A stretch of 17,338 nucleotides of DNA, taken from the NCBI GenBank assembly GCA_007125415.1, contig SLDH01000281.1:1-17338 (forward strand), in the 5' to 3' direction. The notes beneath the pieces are model-generated. The model was not told the DNA's origin. It did no database searches and saw only the letters and a program-made list of their open reading frames with translations. Below, piece by piece: positions 6,714-15,067 of this stretch (the first letter of the stretch is position 1; the number at the start of each line of letters is the position of its first letter). This stretch comes from Roseovarius sp. (lineage in GTDB: Bacteria; Pseudomonadota; Alphaproteobacteria; Rhodobacterales; Rhodobacteraceae). The position numbers and the translations under genes were made by a program.

Positions 6714-7289
6714 ATGAAGTATTTCGCCACTGCCACCGCCGCTCTTGCGATGGCCGCAACCACTGCGCTTGCGGCGCCCGAAAAATATACGCTCGATGCC
6801 AGCCACAGCCAGATCATGTTCAGTTACGACCACCTCGGTTTTTCCACGACCTACAACATGTTCTCCGGCTTCAACGGTGAAATCATGTTCGATGAACAGG
6901 ACCCCGCCGCGTCAAGCGTGACTGTCTCGATGCCGGTGAAGTCGATGTTCACGGGCTGGGAGGAACGATTCGAGCATTTCATGGGGGATGACTTCTTCGG
7001 GGCCACTGAAGACGACATGATCACCTTCACCTCCACCGCCATCGAGGTGACCGGCGAGGACACGGCGATGATCACCGGCGATCTGACCATGAACGACGTT
7101 ACCCGGTCGGTCACGCTGGATGCGAAACTCAACAAGGCGGACATGCATCCGATGGCCGGGAAGCCCTGGCTGGGTTTTGATGCCACCACAACGCTGCTGC
7201 GCTCCGATTTCGACCTCGGGATGTTCGCGCCCCACGTGTCGGATGAAGTGGATGTGGTGATCTCGATCGAGGCGATGCTCGACGAATAA
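6714..7289 (+). CDS. YceI family periplasmic protein
   Basis: The 191-residue product has a signal peptide (about 1-20, with an ALA-AP cleavage site) followed by YTLDASHSQIMFSYDHLGFSTTYNMFSGFNG, the signature opening of the YceI family. FTSTAIEVTGEDTAMITGDLTMND and a conserved lipocalin-like strand pattern follow. The family folds into an extended beta barrel that binds long isoprenoid or other amphipathic lipids in the periplasm; the ligand here is not known. The start is fixed by AGAGGAG and by the signal sequence; the frame is open upstream to 6567 but lacks a ribosome-binding site there. It appears to be transcribed alone and ends in a hairpin terminator. Confidence 0.9.
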   Translation: MKYFATATAALAMAATTALAAPEKYTLDASHSQIMFSYDHLGFSTTYNMFSGFNGEIMFDEQDPAASSVTVSMPVKSMFTGWEERFEHFMGDDFFGATEDDMITFTSTAIEVTGEDTAMITGDLTMNDVTRSVTLDAKLNKADMHPMAGKPWLGFDATTTLLRSDFDLGMFAPHVSDEVDVVISIEAMLDE

Positions 7290-7300
7290 ACCTCTCGGCG

Positions 7301-7336
7301 GCAAGGGCGGTCAACTGCCGGTATCGCCCTTGCTTT
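7301..7336 (+). terminator. Terminator of the yceI-like gene, overlapping the next gene's 3' end
   Basis: GCAAGGGCG (7301-7309) and CGCCCTTGC (7325-7333) form a perfect nine-base-pair stem with a 15-base loop, followed by TTTCG. It starts 11 bases past the yceI stop. Its second arm lies inside the last codons of the convergent 82-residue gene. Confidence 0.6.
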
Positions 7337-7559
7337 CGCTGTCGGCCTTGAAGCGCCTGAGCTTCGAGAGCAGCAGCGCCCGCGCCTTGATATTGGCGCG
7401 GCGCACCCGGACGGCGGTCAGAAAGGCCTCCTCCGCCGTCTGCGATGTGGCACCGAGCACGAGGGCGATCTCGTTCACCAGTTCCTCGTTGCCGGTCGTG
7501 TCGATTGCCTTGATCACATCCTGCGCCAGCTCATCCGCCAGATCTTCGACAACACCCAT
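7311..7559 (-). CDS. Small helical protein of unknown function
   Basis: The 82-residue product, MGVVEDLADELAQDVIKAI and onward, is mostly charged helix (about 1-70) with a polar, Ser/Asp-rich end, no signal peptide and no membrane segment. I do not recognise the family. It is supported as a gene because it starts five bases after the stop of the alpha/beta hydrolase gene on the same strand, because its start sits just behind an AGGTAGG-like ribosome-binding site, and because codon use matches the neighbours. Its 3' end overlaps the hairpin that terminates the convergent yceI-like gene. A role linked to the hydrolase is only inferred from the operon. Confidence 0.7.
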   Translation of the reverse strand: MGVVEDLADELAQDVIKAIDTTGNEELVNEIALVLGATSQTAEEAFLTAVRVRRANIKARALLLSKLRRFKADSESKGDTGS

Positions 7560-7564
7560 GCGGC

Positions 7565-8218
7565 CTACCTCGTGTTCTCTGTCAGGCGGCGCTTCACGTA
7601 ATCGCTGACCGTTTCGATCATCGTGCCCATGTAAGGCTCTTCGAAGAAATGCCCGGATCCCTCGATCTGCTGGTGGGTGATGGTGATGCCCTGTTGTTCA
7701 TGCAGCTTGTTGACCAGCGAGATCGTGTCGGCCGGTGGGGCAACCCGGTCTTTCGTGCCGTTGATGATCAGACCCGACGAAGGGCAGGGCGCCAGAAACG
7801 AGAAATCGTACATGTTCGCGGGAGGTGAGACAGAAATGAAGCCGGTGATCTCGGGCCGGCGCATCAGGAGCTGCATGCCGATCCAAGCCCCGAAACTGAA
7901 CCCGGCAACCCAGCAGTGTTTGGAATTGTTGTTCATGGATTGCAGGTAATCCAGAGCCGAGGCGGCATCGCTCAACTCGCCCACACCCTGATCATACTCG
8001 CCCTGGCTGCGTCCGACTCCCCGGAAATTGAACCTGAGCACCGTGAAGCCCATATTGTAAAAGGCGTAGTGCAGGTTGTAGACGACCTTGTTGTTCATCG
8101 TGCCGCCAAACTGGGGATGCGGATGCAGGACGATGGCAATCGGGGCGTCGCGTTCGCGTTGCGGGTGGTAACGCCCTTCAAGTCGGCCCTCTGGCCCTGC
8201 AAATATCACCTCTGGCAT
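7565..8218 (-). CDS. Alpha/beta hydrolase (COG2945-like)
   Basis: The 217-residue protein shows the alpha/beta hydrolase fold with nucleophile elbow GFSFG (S108), acid D157 in NGTKDRVAPP and H190 in GSGHFF, a complete triad. LHPHPQFGGTMNNKVV near residues 31-46 and LRFNFRGVGRSQGEYDQG (61-78) match the small cytoplasmic hydrolases of the COG2945 type, whose substrates are mostly unknown. No signal peptide is present. It is divergent from iscR with 165 bases between them, so the iscR operator region could affect it. The downstream 82-residue gene is five bases away. Substrate and link to iron-sulfur metabolism are not established. Confidence 0.88.
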   Translation of the reverse strand: MPEVIFAGPEGRLEGRYHPQRERDAPIAIVLHPHPQFGGTMNNKVVYNLHYAFYNMGFTVLRFNFRGVGRSQGEYDQGVGELSDAASALDYLQSMNNNSKHCWVAGFSFGAWIGMQLLMRRPEITGFISVSPPANMYDFSFLAPCPSSGLIINGTKDRVAPPADTISLVNKLHEQQGITITHQQIEGSGHFFEEPYMGTMIETVSDYVKRRLTENTR

Positions 8219-8257
8219 TGCGCGATCTGTTCCCTGTCCTGCGGCTGGAAGGCTTTC

Positions 8258-8294
8258 TTGACGAAAGCGTCCGGCCGACTTAGAATTCTTCTAA
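8258..8294 (+). promoter_or_regulatory. iscR-suf promoter with overlapping Iron-Rhodo-box-like operator
   Basis: TTGACG (8258-8263), a 17-base spacer and TAGAAT (8281-8286) form a near-consensus sigma-70 promoter with a start near 8293. The inverted repeat TTAGAA-TTC-TTCTAA (8280-8294) lies exactly on the -10 and start site, so a bound protein would block RNA polymerase. It resembles the Iron-Rhodo-box predicted for IscR control in Rhodobacteraceae, as I recall that motif. The leader to iscR is about 90 nt. Confidence 0.75.
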
Positions 8295-8383
8295 ACTTTG
8301 GCCGGGAGCGCCGGCCTGACGCGAGATAAGACCTTGATCTGCTCAGGTCAATCGGTTCGCAGGGAATTGGCAGGGGAAAACCC

Positions 8384-8845
8384 ATGAAACTCAGCACCAA
8401 AGGCCGCTATGCCATGGTTGCCCTTGTCGATATAGCGCTCCATGCCGAGGAGGGGCTTGTCACCCTGGGAGACGTGGCTCGGCGGCAGGATATTTCGTTG
8501 CCCTATCTCGAACAGCTCTTCGTGAAGCTGCGGCGCGCCAATCTCGTCTCCTCCGTGCGCGGGCCCGGGGGGGGATACCGCCTCGCCCGGCCGGCGGCGG
8601 ACATTCGCGCGGCCGAGATTCTGGCTGCGGTGGATGAGACGGTGGACGCGCTGCACAAGGGGGCCGGTGCATCGGGCGGCACGAGCGGATCGCGGGCACA
8701 GAGCATGAGCAACAGGCTCTGGGAAGGATTGAGTGCGCATGTCTATGTCTATCTGCATCAGGTGCGTCTGAGCGATATTGTGGAGAACGCCATGGCACCC
8801 TGCCCGGCGGTGCCGCATCTTTTCGCCGTTGTTGACGAAGAATGA
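8384..8845 (+). CDS. iscR: IscR, Rrf2-family regulator of iron-sulfur cluster genes
   Basis: The 153-residue Rrf2 protein has the winged helix with MKLSTKGRYAMVALVDIA, the recognition region ISLPYLEQLFVKLRRANLV and the wing SVRGPGGGYRLARP, then VDETVDA at 83-89. E. coli IscR follows that point with three cysteines and a histidine that hold a [2Fe-2S] cluster. Here the region (90-112) has no cysteine at all, and the only cysteine is C140 near the C-terminus. Rhodobacteraceae IscR is known for a single cysteine, and the R. sphaeroides protein was reported to bind a cluster anyway and to repress the operon. The gene leads the suf operon behind a matching operator, so autorepression is likely. 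Confidence 0.93.
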   Translation: MKLSTKGRYAMVALVDIALHAEEGLVTLGDVARRQDISLPYLEQLFVKLRRANLVSSVRGPGGGYRLARPAADIRAAEILAAVDETVDALHKGAGASGGTSGSRAQSMSNRLWEGLSAHVYVYLHQVRLSDIVENAMAPCPAVPHLFAVVDEE

Positions 8846-8981
8846 GCCGGCGTGTCTGCGGCATATCCGTTGCGGTTCTGGCGGCTGGGGGTGCAGAGTT
8901 TTCTGCGAATTTTCCGCGTTTTGGGTATTTCTGCCAAGAAGAAGACCAGGGTGGCGCGGAACGCCCGGCCCGGTGTATGCG

Positions 8982-10004
8982 ATGAGCCGGATCTATCTCG
9001 ATCATAACGCCACCGCGCCGCTGCGCCCTGAATCTCGGGCCGCGATGATCGCGGCGCTGGATGTGGTGGGCAACCCCTCGAGCGTTCATGCAGAGGGGCG
9101 CGCCGCCAAGAAACTCGTGGAGCATGCGCGCGACGAGGTTGCGGCGGCGTTGGGATGTTTGCCGCAAGAGGTGATCTTCACCTCTGGCGCAACCGGGGCG
9201 GCGCAGGTGATGCGCGGTTATACGGCCGAGGTCGATCCGACCGCGCATGATGCGCTTTGGGCCCAGCGCGGCGGGGAAGGTCCGCCGTTGCAGGCGATGG
9301 GGCTTGCCAATTCGGAGACCGGGGTGATCAGCCCGGTGCCGACGGCTGCCGAGCGGGCGGGGGCGCTTTTGCTGCTGGATGTGACGCAGGCCATCGGCCG
9401 CGTGCCCTTTTCCTTTGCGTGGTCGGGTGCGGAGATGGCTATCCTGTCGGCGCATAAACTGGGGGGGCCCAAAGGCGTGGGCGCGCTGATCTTGCGGCAG
9501 GGCGTCGAGATCGACCCGCTGGCGCGGGGCGGCGGGCAGGAAATGGGCCGCCGTGCGGGGACGCAGAATGTCGCTGCCATTGCGGGATTCGGTGCCGCGA
9601 TCCGGGCCGCCATGCGGGATCTTGAGGCCGGCCTCTGGGACGAGATCAAAAAACTTAGAAACATTCTAGAATTGACCATTGAGGATTCCGCCCCGGAGAC
9701 TATTTTTGTCGGGAATGCAGAGGCGCGGCTCCCGAACACCTCCTGCCTGATCACGGCGGGATGGAAGGGCGAGACGCAGGTGATGCAGATGGATCTGGCG
9801 GGGTTCGCCATCTCGGCGGGCTCGGCCTGTTCGAGCGGCAAGGTTCAGCCTAGCCGGGTGTTGAGGGCCATGGGCTTCGATGAGGCGCAAGCGGCCAGCG
9901 CGATCCGGGTGTCGCTGGGGCATGAGACGACGGAAGACGAGATCAGGCGCTTCGCCGAGGCGTGGCTGAGGGCGAAAGAGAAACATCGCGCACGGGCGGC
10001 GTGA
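8982..10004 (+). CDS. NifS/IscS-like cysteine desulfurase, shortened
   Basis: The 340-residue PLP enzyme of aminotransferase class V begins MSRIYLDHNATAPLRPE. It keeps FTSGAT (66-71), NSETG (110-114), D133 and Q136, the PLP lysine K159 in SAHKLGGPKG, RRAGTQN (190-196) and the active cysteine C283 in SAGSACSSGKVQPSR. It should release sulfur from cysteine for cluster assembly. It is about 60 residues shorter than E. coli IscS. Some 39 are missing between SGAT and NSETG, where IscS has the EHxA motif with the histidine that stacks on PLP. The ATG at 8982 has no clear ribosome-binding site, and the 136-base gap after iscR is unusual for this operon. Active enzyme or degenerate paralogue cannot be told from sequence. 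Confidence 0.85.
   Translation: MSRIYLDHNATAPLRPESRAAMIAALDVVGNPSSVHAEGRAAKKLVEHARDEVAAALGCLPQEVIFTSGATGAAQVMRGYTAEVDPTAHDALWAQRGGEGPPLQAMGLANSETGVISPVPTAAERAGALLLLDVTQAIGRVPFSFAWSGAEMAILSAHKLGGPKGVGALILRQGVEIDPLARGGGQEMGRRAGTQNVAAIAGFGAAIRAAMRDLEAGLWDEIKKLRNILELTIEDSAPETIFVGNAEARLPNTSCLITAGWKGETQVMQMDLAGFAISAGSACSSGKVQPSRVLRAMGFDEAQAASAIRVSLGHETTEDEIRRFAEAWLRAKEKHRARAA
9655..9669. promoter_or_regulatory. Second Iron-Rhodo-box-like repeat inside the desulfurase gene
   Basis: TTAGAA-ACA-TTCTAG matches the iscR operator pattern (TTAGAA-N3-TTCTAA) in 11 of 12 arm bases. It sits in an AT-rich island within a GC-rich coding region. No convincing promoter surrounds it. Confidence 0.35.
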
Positions 10005-10021
10005 AATGACGGGAGATCAAG

Positions 10022-11542
10022 ATGGCGGCATTGGATGACAGTCAGGTCAAGGATGGCGTGGACCAGCAGACTGTGGAGGCCGTGCGCGATGTCAGCACCT
10101 ACAAGCACGGCTGGAACACGGATATCGAGATGGAGTATGCCCCTCTCGGGCTCAATGAAGACATCGTGAAGCTGATCTCCGAGAAGAACGAAGAGCCCGA
10201 GTGGATGACCGACTGGCGCCTCGCTGCCTATCGCCGCTGGCTCGAGAAGAAGGAGCCGGATTGGGCGATGGTCGACTATCCGGAGATCAACTTTCAGGAG
10301 CAATATTACTATGCGCGCCCCAAGAGCATGGAGGTGAAGCCGAAATCTCTTGATGAAGTGGACCCAAAACTGCTCGAGACCTATGAGAAACTGGGGATTC
10401 CACTCAAGGAACAGATGATCCTGGCCGGTGTCGAAGGGGCCGAGGATGCGCCGGCGGAGGGCCGGAAGGTGGCTGTGGATGCGGTGTTCGACAGCGTGTC
10501 GGTCGGCACCACGTTCCAGGCCGAGTTGAAGAAGGCGGGCGTGATCTTCTGCTCCATCTCGGAAGCCATCAAGGAGCATCCGGAGCTTGTGAAGAAATAC
10601 CTCGGCTCGGTCGTGCCGGTGTCGGACAATTTCTACGCGACGCTGAACAGCGCTGTCTTCTCGGACGGATCGTTCGTCTATATCCCGCCGGGGGTGCGCT
10701 GCCCGATGGAACTTTCGACCTATTTCCGGATCAATGCCGAAAATACCGGCCAGTTCGAGCGGACGTTGATCATTGCCGACAAGGGCTCTTATGTGAGCTA
10801 TCTCGAAGGCTGCACCGCGCCACAGCGCGATGAGGCTCAGTTGCATGCGGCGGTGGTGGAGATCATCGCCGAGGAAGATGCCGAGGTGAAGTATTCCACC
10901 GTCCAGAACTGGTATCCCGGCGATGAGAACGGCAAGGGCGGTATCTACAATTTCGTGACCAAACGCGCCGACTGCCGGGGCGACCGCTCCAAGGTGATGT
11001 GGACGCAGGTGGAGACAGGCTCTTCGGTGACGTGGAAATATCCGTCCTGCATCCTGCGCGGCGATGACAGCCAAGGCGAATTCTATTCGATCGCCATCAC
11101 CAACAACATGCAACAGGCCGATACCGGCACGAAGATGATCCATCTGGGCAAGAACACCAAGAGCCGGATTGTCTCGAAAGGGATCAGCGCGGGCCGCGCG
11201 CAGAACACCTATCGCGGGCTTGTCTCCATGCATCCCAAGGCCAAGAACAGCCGCAATTACACGCAATGCGACAGCCTGCTCATCGGTGACAAATGCGGAG
11301 CGCATACGGTACCCTATATCGAGGTGAAGAACAACTCGTCGCGCGTGGAGCATGAGGCGACGACCTCTAAGGTGGACGACGAGCAACTCTTTTATTGCCG
11401 GGCCCGTGGTATGGACGAGGAAGAGGCTGTTGCGCTTGTCGTGAATGGCTTTTGCCGCGATGTGTTGCAGGCCCTGCCGATGGAGTTCGCCATGGAAGCA
11501 CAGCAGCTTGTGGCGATTTCGCTGGAAGGCTCGGTGGGCTGA
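10022..11542 (+). CDS. sufB: SufB, scaffold subunit of the SufBCD complex
   Basis: The 506-residue protein is full length for SufB and shows [10 protein letters not shown] near the N-terminus, [19 protein letters not shown] in the beta-helix core and [10 protein letters not shown] at the C-terminus. The residues taken to build or hold the cluster are present: C264 (EGCTAP), C416 (TQCDSLLIG) and E445 ([10 protein letters not shown]), corresponding to E. coli C254, C405 and E434. SufB receives sulfur from SufS and assembles the cluster with SufC and SufD in the cytoplasm. The start ATG follows GGGAGAT and is 17 bases after the desulfurase stop. Confidence 0.97.
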   Translation: MAALDDSQVKDGVDQQTVEAVRDVSTYKHGWNTDIEMEYAPLGLNEDIVKLISEKNEEPEWMTDWRLAAYRRWLEKKEPDWAMVDYPEINFQEQYYYARPKSMEVKPKSLDEVDPKLLETYEKLGIPLKEQMILAGVEGAEDAPAEGRKVAVDAVFDSVSVGTTFQAELKKAGVIFCSISEAIKEHPELVKKYLGSVVPVSDNFYATLNSAVFSDGSFVYIPPGVRCPMELSTYFRINAENTGQFERTLIIADKGSYVSYLEGCTAPQRDEAQLHAAVVEIIAEEDAEVKYSTVQNWYPGDENGKGGIYNFVTKRADCRGDRSKVMWTQVETGSSVTWKYPSCILRGDDSQGEFYSIAITNNMQQADTGTKMIHLGKNTKSRIVSKGISAGRAQNTYRGLVSMHPKAKNSRNYTQCDSLLIGDKCGAHTVPYIEVKNNSSRVEHEATTSKVDDEQLFYCRARGMDEEEAVALVVNGFCRDVLQALPMEFAMEAQQLVAISLEGSVG

Positions 11543-11596
11543 CCTCCCGGAAATTCGCCAAACTCAATCGAAGTTCTGATCTGCGGGATGGATGCC

Positions 11597-11911
11597 ATGA
11601 TCGTAACGACCACCCCTTTCATCGAAGGCCGTACCATATCGGCCTACAAGGGCATTGTCGTGGGCGAGGCCATCATCGGGACCAATGTGATTGCCGACAT
11701 GGTCTCCTCGGTTACCGATTTCTTCGGTGGCGGGGCGGGGGGCTATGAAGGCGAGGTTCAGGAGGCGCGTGCGACGGCATTGAGGGAAATGCAACAGCGC
11801 GCGGCACGGCTGGGTGCGGATGCGGTGGTTGGCGTCGATCTTGATTGCGAGGGTGTGGGCCACTCGATGGTGATGGTGACGGCGACCGGCACCGCTGTTG
11901 TGCTGTCATGA
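11597..11911 (+). CDS. UPF0145 (YbjQ-like) family protein
   Basis: The 104-residue protein, [20 protein letters not shown] and onward, matches the UPF0145/YbjQ family, including GEAIIGTN, the Gly-rich loop [13 protein letters not shown], the helix [20 protein letters not shown] and VVGVDLD. YbjQ-type proteins form small pentamer-like assemblies and have been labelled heavy-metal-binding domains, but no reaction is known. ATG 11597 is preferred because GGGATGG sits just upstream and homologues begin at this point; an in-frame ATG at 11588 would add three residues. It lies 54 bases after sufB and its stop overlaps the next start (ATGA). Its place between sufB and sufC suggests a linked but undefined role. 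Confidence 0.88.
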   Translation: MIVTTTPFIEGRTISAYKGIVVGEAIIGTNVIADMVSSVTDFFGGGAGGYEGEVQEARATALREMQQRAARLGADAVVGVDLDCEGVGHSMVMVTATGTAVVLS

Positions 11912-12507
11912 GTGAAGTGGCACTCACCCGGCCCGAACTGACCATGCCCGAGGCGGAAGGCGCGGCGTTGCGCGCGGCCTATCAGGCCGCCGAGGTAATC
12001 CTTGAATACGGCAGTGGCGGCTCGACGGTGATGGCATCCGAGATGCCCGGAAAGCTGGTTTTCGCGGTCGAAAGCGATGCCGCCTGGGCTCGGATGATGG
12101 AGGGCTGGCTCGCCCATGCCGGTCCTGCGCCGGGCACATCGGTCGAGGTGATCTGGGCCGATATCGGCCGGACGAAGGAGTGGGGATATCCCGCGACCGA
12201 TGAGGGCTGGCAACGATATGCGCACTATCCTCTTGCCGTCTGGGACAGGCCGGGCTTTCGCCAGCCGGATGTCGTTCTGGTGGATGGCCGTTTCCGGACC
12301 GGCTGTGCGATGGCGGCGGCCCTGCGCAGCAAGCGGCCGGTCACGGTGCTGGTCGATGACTACCCCAGACGCAAGCAATATCACCGCATCGAGAAATTCA
12401 TCGGCACCCCCGAACTTACCGGTCGTCTGGCCAGATTCGAGGTGACGCCGATGCCCGTGCCGGCGGAAAACCTGCTGGAGATAATTGCAATGATGACGCG
12501 CCCTTGA
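11908..12507 (+). CDS. Methyltransferase-like protein in the suf operon
   Basis: The 199-residue protein has [15 protein letters not shown] (about 30-44), like motif I of class I SAM-dependent methyltransferases, [11 protein letters not shown] as the likely motif II acidic strand, and [15 protein letters not shown] further on, a pattern seen in TylF/FkbM-like methyltransferases. The rest matches no family I can name. ATG overlaps the stop of the UPF0145 gene (ATGA), so translation is probably coupled. It ends 30 bases before sufC. It could be a protein, cofactor or small-molecule methyltransferase, or an inactive relative; the substrate is unknown. Confidence 0.78.
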   Translation: MSEVALTRPELTMPEAEGAALRAAYQAAEVILEYGSGGSTVMASEMPGKLVFAVESDAAWARMMEGWLAHAGPAPGTSVEVIWADIGRTKEWGYPATDEGWQRYAHYPLAVWDRPGFRQPDVVLVDGRFRTGCAMAAALRSKRPVTVLVDDYPRRKQYHRIEKFIGTPELTGRLARFEVTPMPVPAENLLEIIAMMTRP

Positions 12508-12537
12508 AATGTTCCGGGCAATGAATGAGGAAGAATA

Positions 12538-13292
<755 letters not shown>

Positions 13293-13293
<1 letters not shown>

Positions 13294-14582
13294 TGGCCTT
13301 GCCCGATGTGAAGCAGAATGCAACCCAAGCGCGCCTCGCTGCGATGGAGATGCCGCAAAGCGGCGTCTGGGCGAAGGCGGCCCGTGAGGACGCCGTGTCC
13401 CGGCTGATCTCCATGGGCTTGCCCCACAGGCGTGACGAATACTGGAAATTCACCCGGCCCGATACTCTCGTGCAGCCGGAGGGCCCCCAAGCGGCGCTCT
13501 ATGACACCAGCGATGAGCCTGAAATGTTCGGCGCTGTCGACCGGCTGAAGATCGTGTTCGTCGATGGGGTCTTCGACGCCGAGCAAAGCGATGATCTGGC
13601 GCTTGAAGGGGTTACGATAGATCGGCTGTCCGAGGCGGGCAGGGCCGATATCCACTGGGCCAAGGACCTCTATGGGCTTCTCGAGCAGCGTGGACAGACG
13701 CCCGTGGCGCGCCCGCTGGCCACATTGAACACGGCCATGGCCGGGGATGGCCTCCTGATCCATGTCACCGGCAAGGCACCCAAGCCCCTTCATCTGATCT
13801 ATCAGCATCGTGCCACCACATCGGATGCGATGCTGCACCATGTGATCAAGCTGGAGAAGGATGCTGAACTGACTCTCCTGGAAAGCGGGCCGGTAGCGGC
13901 AAGGTTCAACACGGTGTTGGAGACCGAGATCGCCGATGGTGCGACATTGCACCATGTGCGTAAACAAGGGCGTCACCATGAGTGCCATGTGGCGACACAT
14001 GTGTTTGCCCGGCTCGGTGAGGAGAGCAGCTTCAAATCCTTCACCCTGACCGCGAATGGCGTGATGACGCGCAATGAGATGGTGATCGAACTGACCGGCG
14101 ATGATGCCATCGCCCATGTGGCCGGTGCCGCGATGGGGGATGGCGATTTTCACCAGGACGATACGGTTTTCATTACCCATGATGCCGAACGCTGCGAGAG
14201 CCGTCAGGTGTTCAAGAAGGTTCTGCGCAACGGCGCGACCGGCGTGTTTCAGGGCAAGATTCTGGTCGAGCCCGGCGCACAGAAAACCGATGGCTACCAG
14301 ATCAGCCAGGCACTCTTGCTCGATGGTGACAGCCAGTTTCTGGCCAAGCCCGAGCTTGAGATCTATGCCGATGATGTGGCCTGTTCGCATGGCTCCACTT
14401 CAGGTGCCATCGACGAGGATGCGCTTTTCTATCTGCGCGCCCGCGGCGTGCCGCATGGCCTGGCCACGGATTTGCTGACCATCGCCTTTCTGGCCGAGGC
14501 CGTGGATGAGGTGGAGGACGAGATTCTGCGAGCGGATATTCTGGACCGGCTCGAAGGTTGGCTGGCTCGCAGGCGGGGCTGA
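13293..14582 (+). CDS. sufD: SufD, scaffold partner of SufB
   Basis: The 429-residue protein carries the SufD N-terminal helical domain with RRDEYWKFTRPD and the beta-helix core. It ends with CSHGSTSGAIDEDALFYLRARG, where H366 probably corresponds to E. coli SufD H360, a residue needed for cluster assembly. SufD pairs with SufB and binds SufC. The ATG at 13293 overlaps the sufC stop (TGATG) with GGAGG ten bases upstream; a GTG one codon earlier (13290) is also possible. The downstream membrane protein starts on the sufD stop in the same TGATG manner. Confidence 0.95.
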
Positions 14583-15067
14583 TGCCGGTCACACATGACA
14601 TCGTGGCCACCTATCGTCACCCCCGGGTTGTCATGCGCCGCCTGCTGGCCCTTGGTCCGCGAGAAGATCGTGCGCTGGTGATATTGATCGCAGGCTGCGT
14701 GATCATGTTTGTCGCGCAATGGCCGGGGCTGTCGCGTCAGGCGCATGAGACCGGCGAGGAACTCAACATGTTGCTGGGGGCCTCGCTGATGGCGTGGCTT
14801 TTCATCGCACCATTGCTTTTCTATCTGCTCGCTGCGATGAGCCAGGGGGTGATGTGGGCGCTGCGCCGGCCTGTTGCGGGCTATGCCGCGCGGATGGCGC
14901 TTTTCTGGGCGTTTCTTGCATCTTCGCCGCTGATCCTGTTGCATGGGCTCGTCGCCGGGTTTGTCGGGCCGGGGCTGGAAGAACGGATCGTCGGAGCGAT
15001 TTGGCTGGTTGTCTTCTTCTGGTTCTGGCTATCTAACCTGCGAGAGGCTGGATGGAACACCGGATGA
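14582..15067 (+). CDS. Four-helix membrane protein, YIP1-like, in the suf operon
   Basis: The 161-residue protein has a short cytoplasmic start and four likely membrane helices at about 31-50, 64-86, 105-128 and 136-153. The layout and a weak pattern resemble the YIP1 family of integral membrane proteins; this is a tentative match. The ATG at 14582 overlaps the sufD stop (TGATG), and the gene ends in ATGA with the next, so its expression is tied to sufD. The longer open frame from 14558 would overlap sufD without need. No catalytic or metal-binding motif is visible. The role in cluster assembly is unknown. Confidence 0.8.
   Translation: MPVTHDIVATYRHPRVVMRRLLALGPREDRALVILIAGCVIMFVAQWPGLSRQAHETGEELNMLLGASLMAWLFIAPLLFYLLAAMSQGVMWALRRPVAGYAARMALFWAFLASSPLILLHGLVAGFVGPGLEERIVGAIWLVVFFWFWLSNLREAGWNTG

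Noticed and set aside
9845..11386. 513-codon open frame on the minus strand opposite the desulfurase end and sufB
   Set aside because: Same shadow effect; it runs opposite sufB with conserved catalytic residues and has no ribosome-binding site or family signature. The long minus frames opposite sufC, sufD and sufS are rejected for the same reason.
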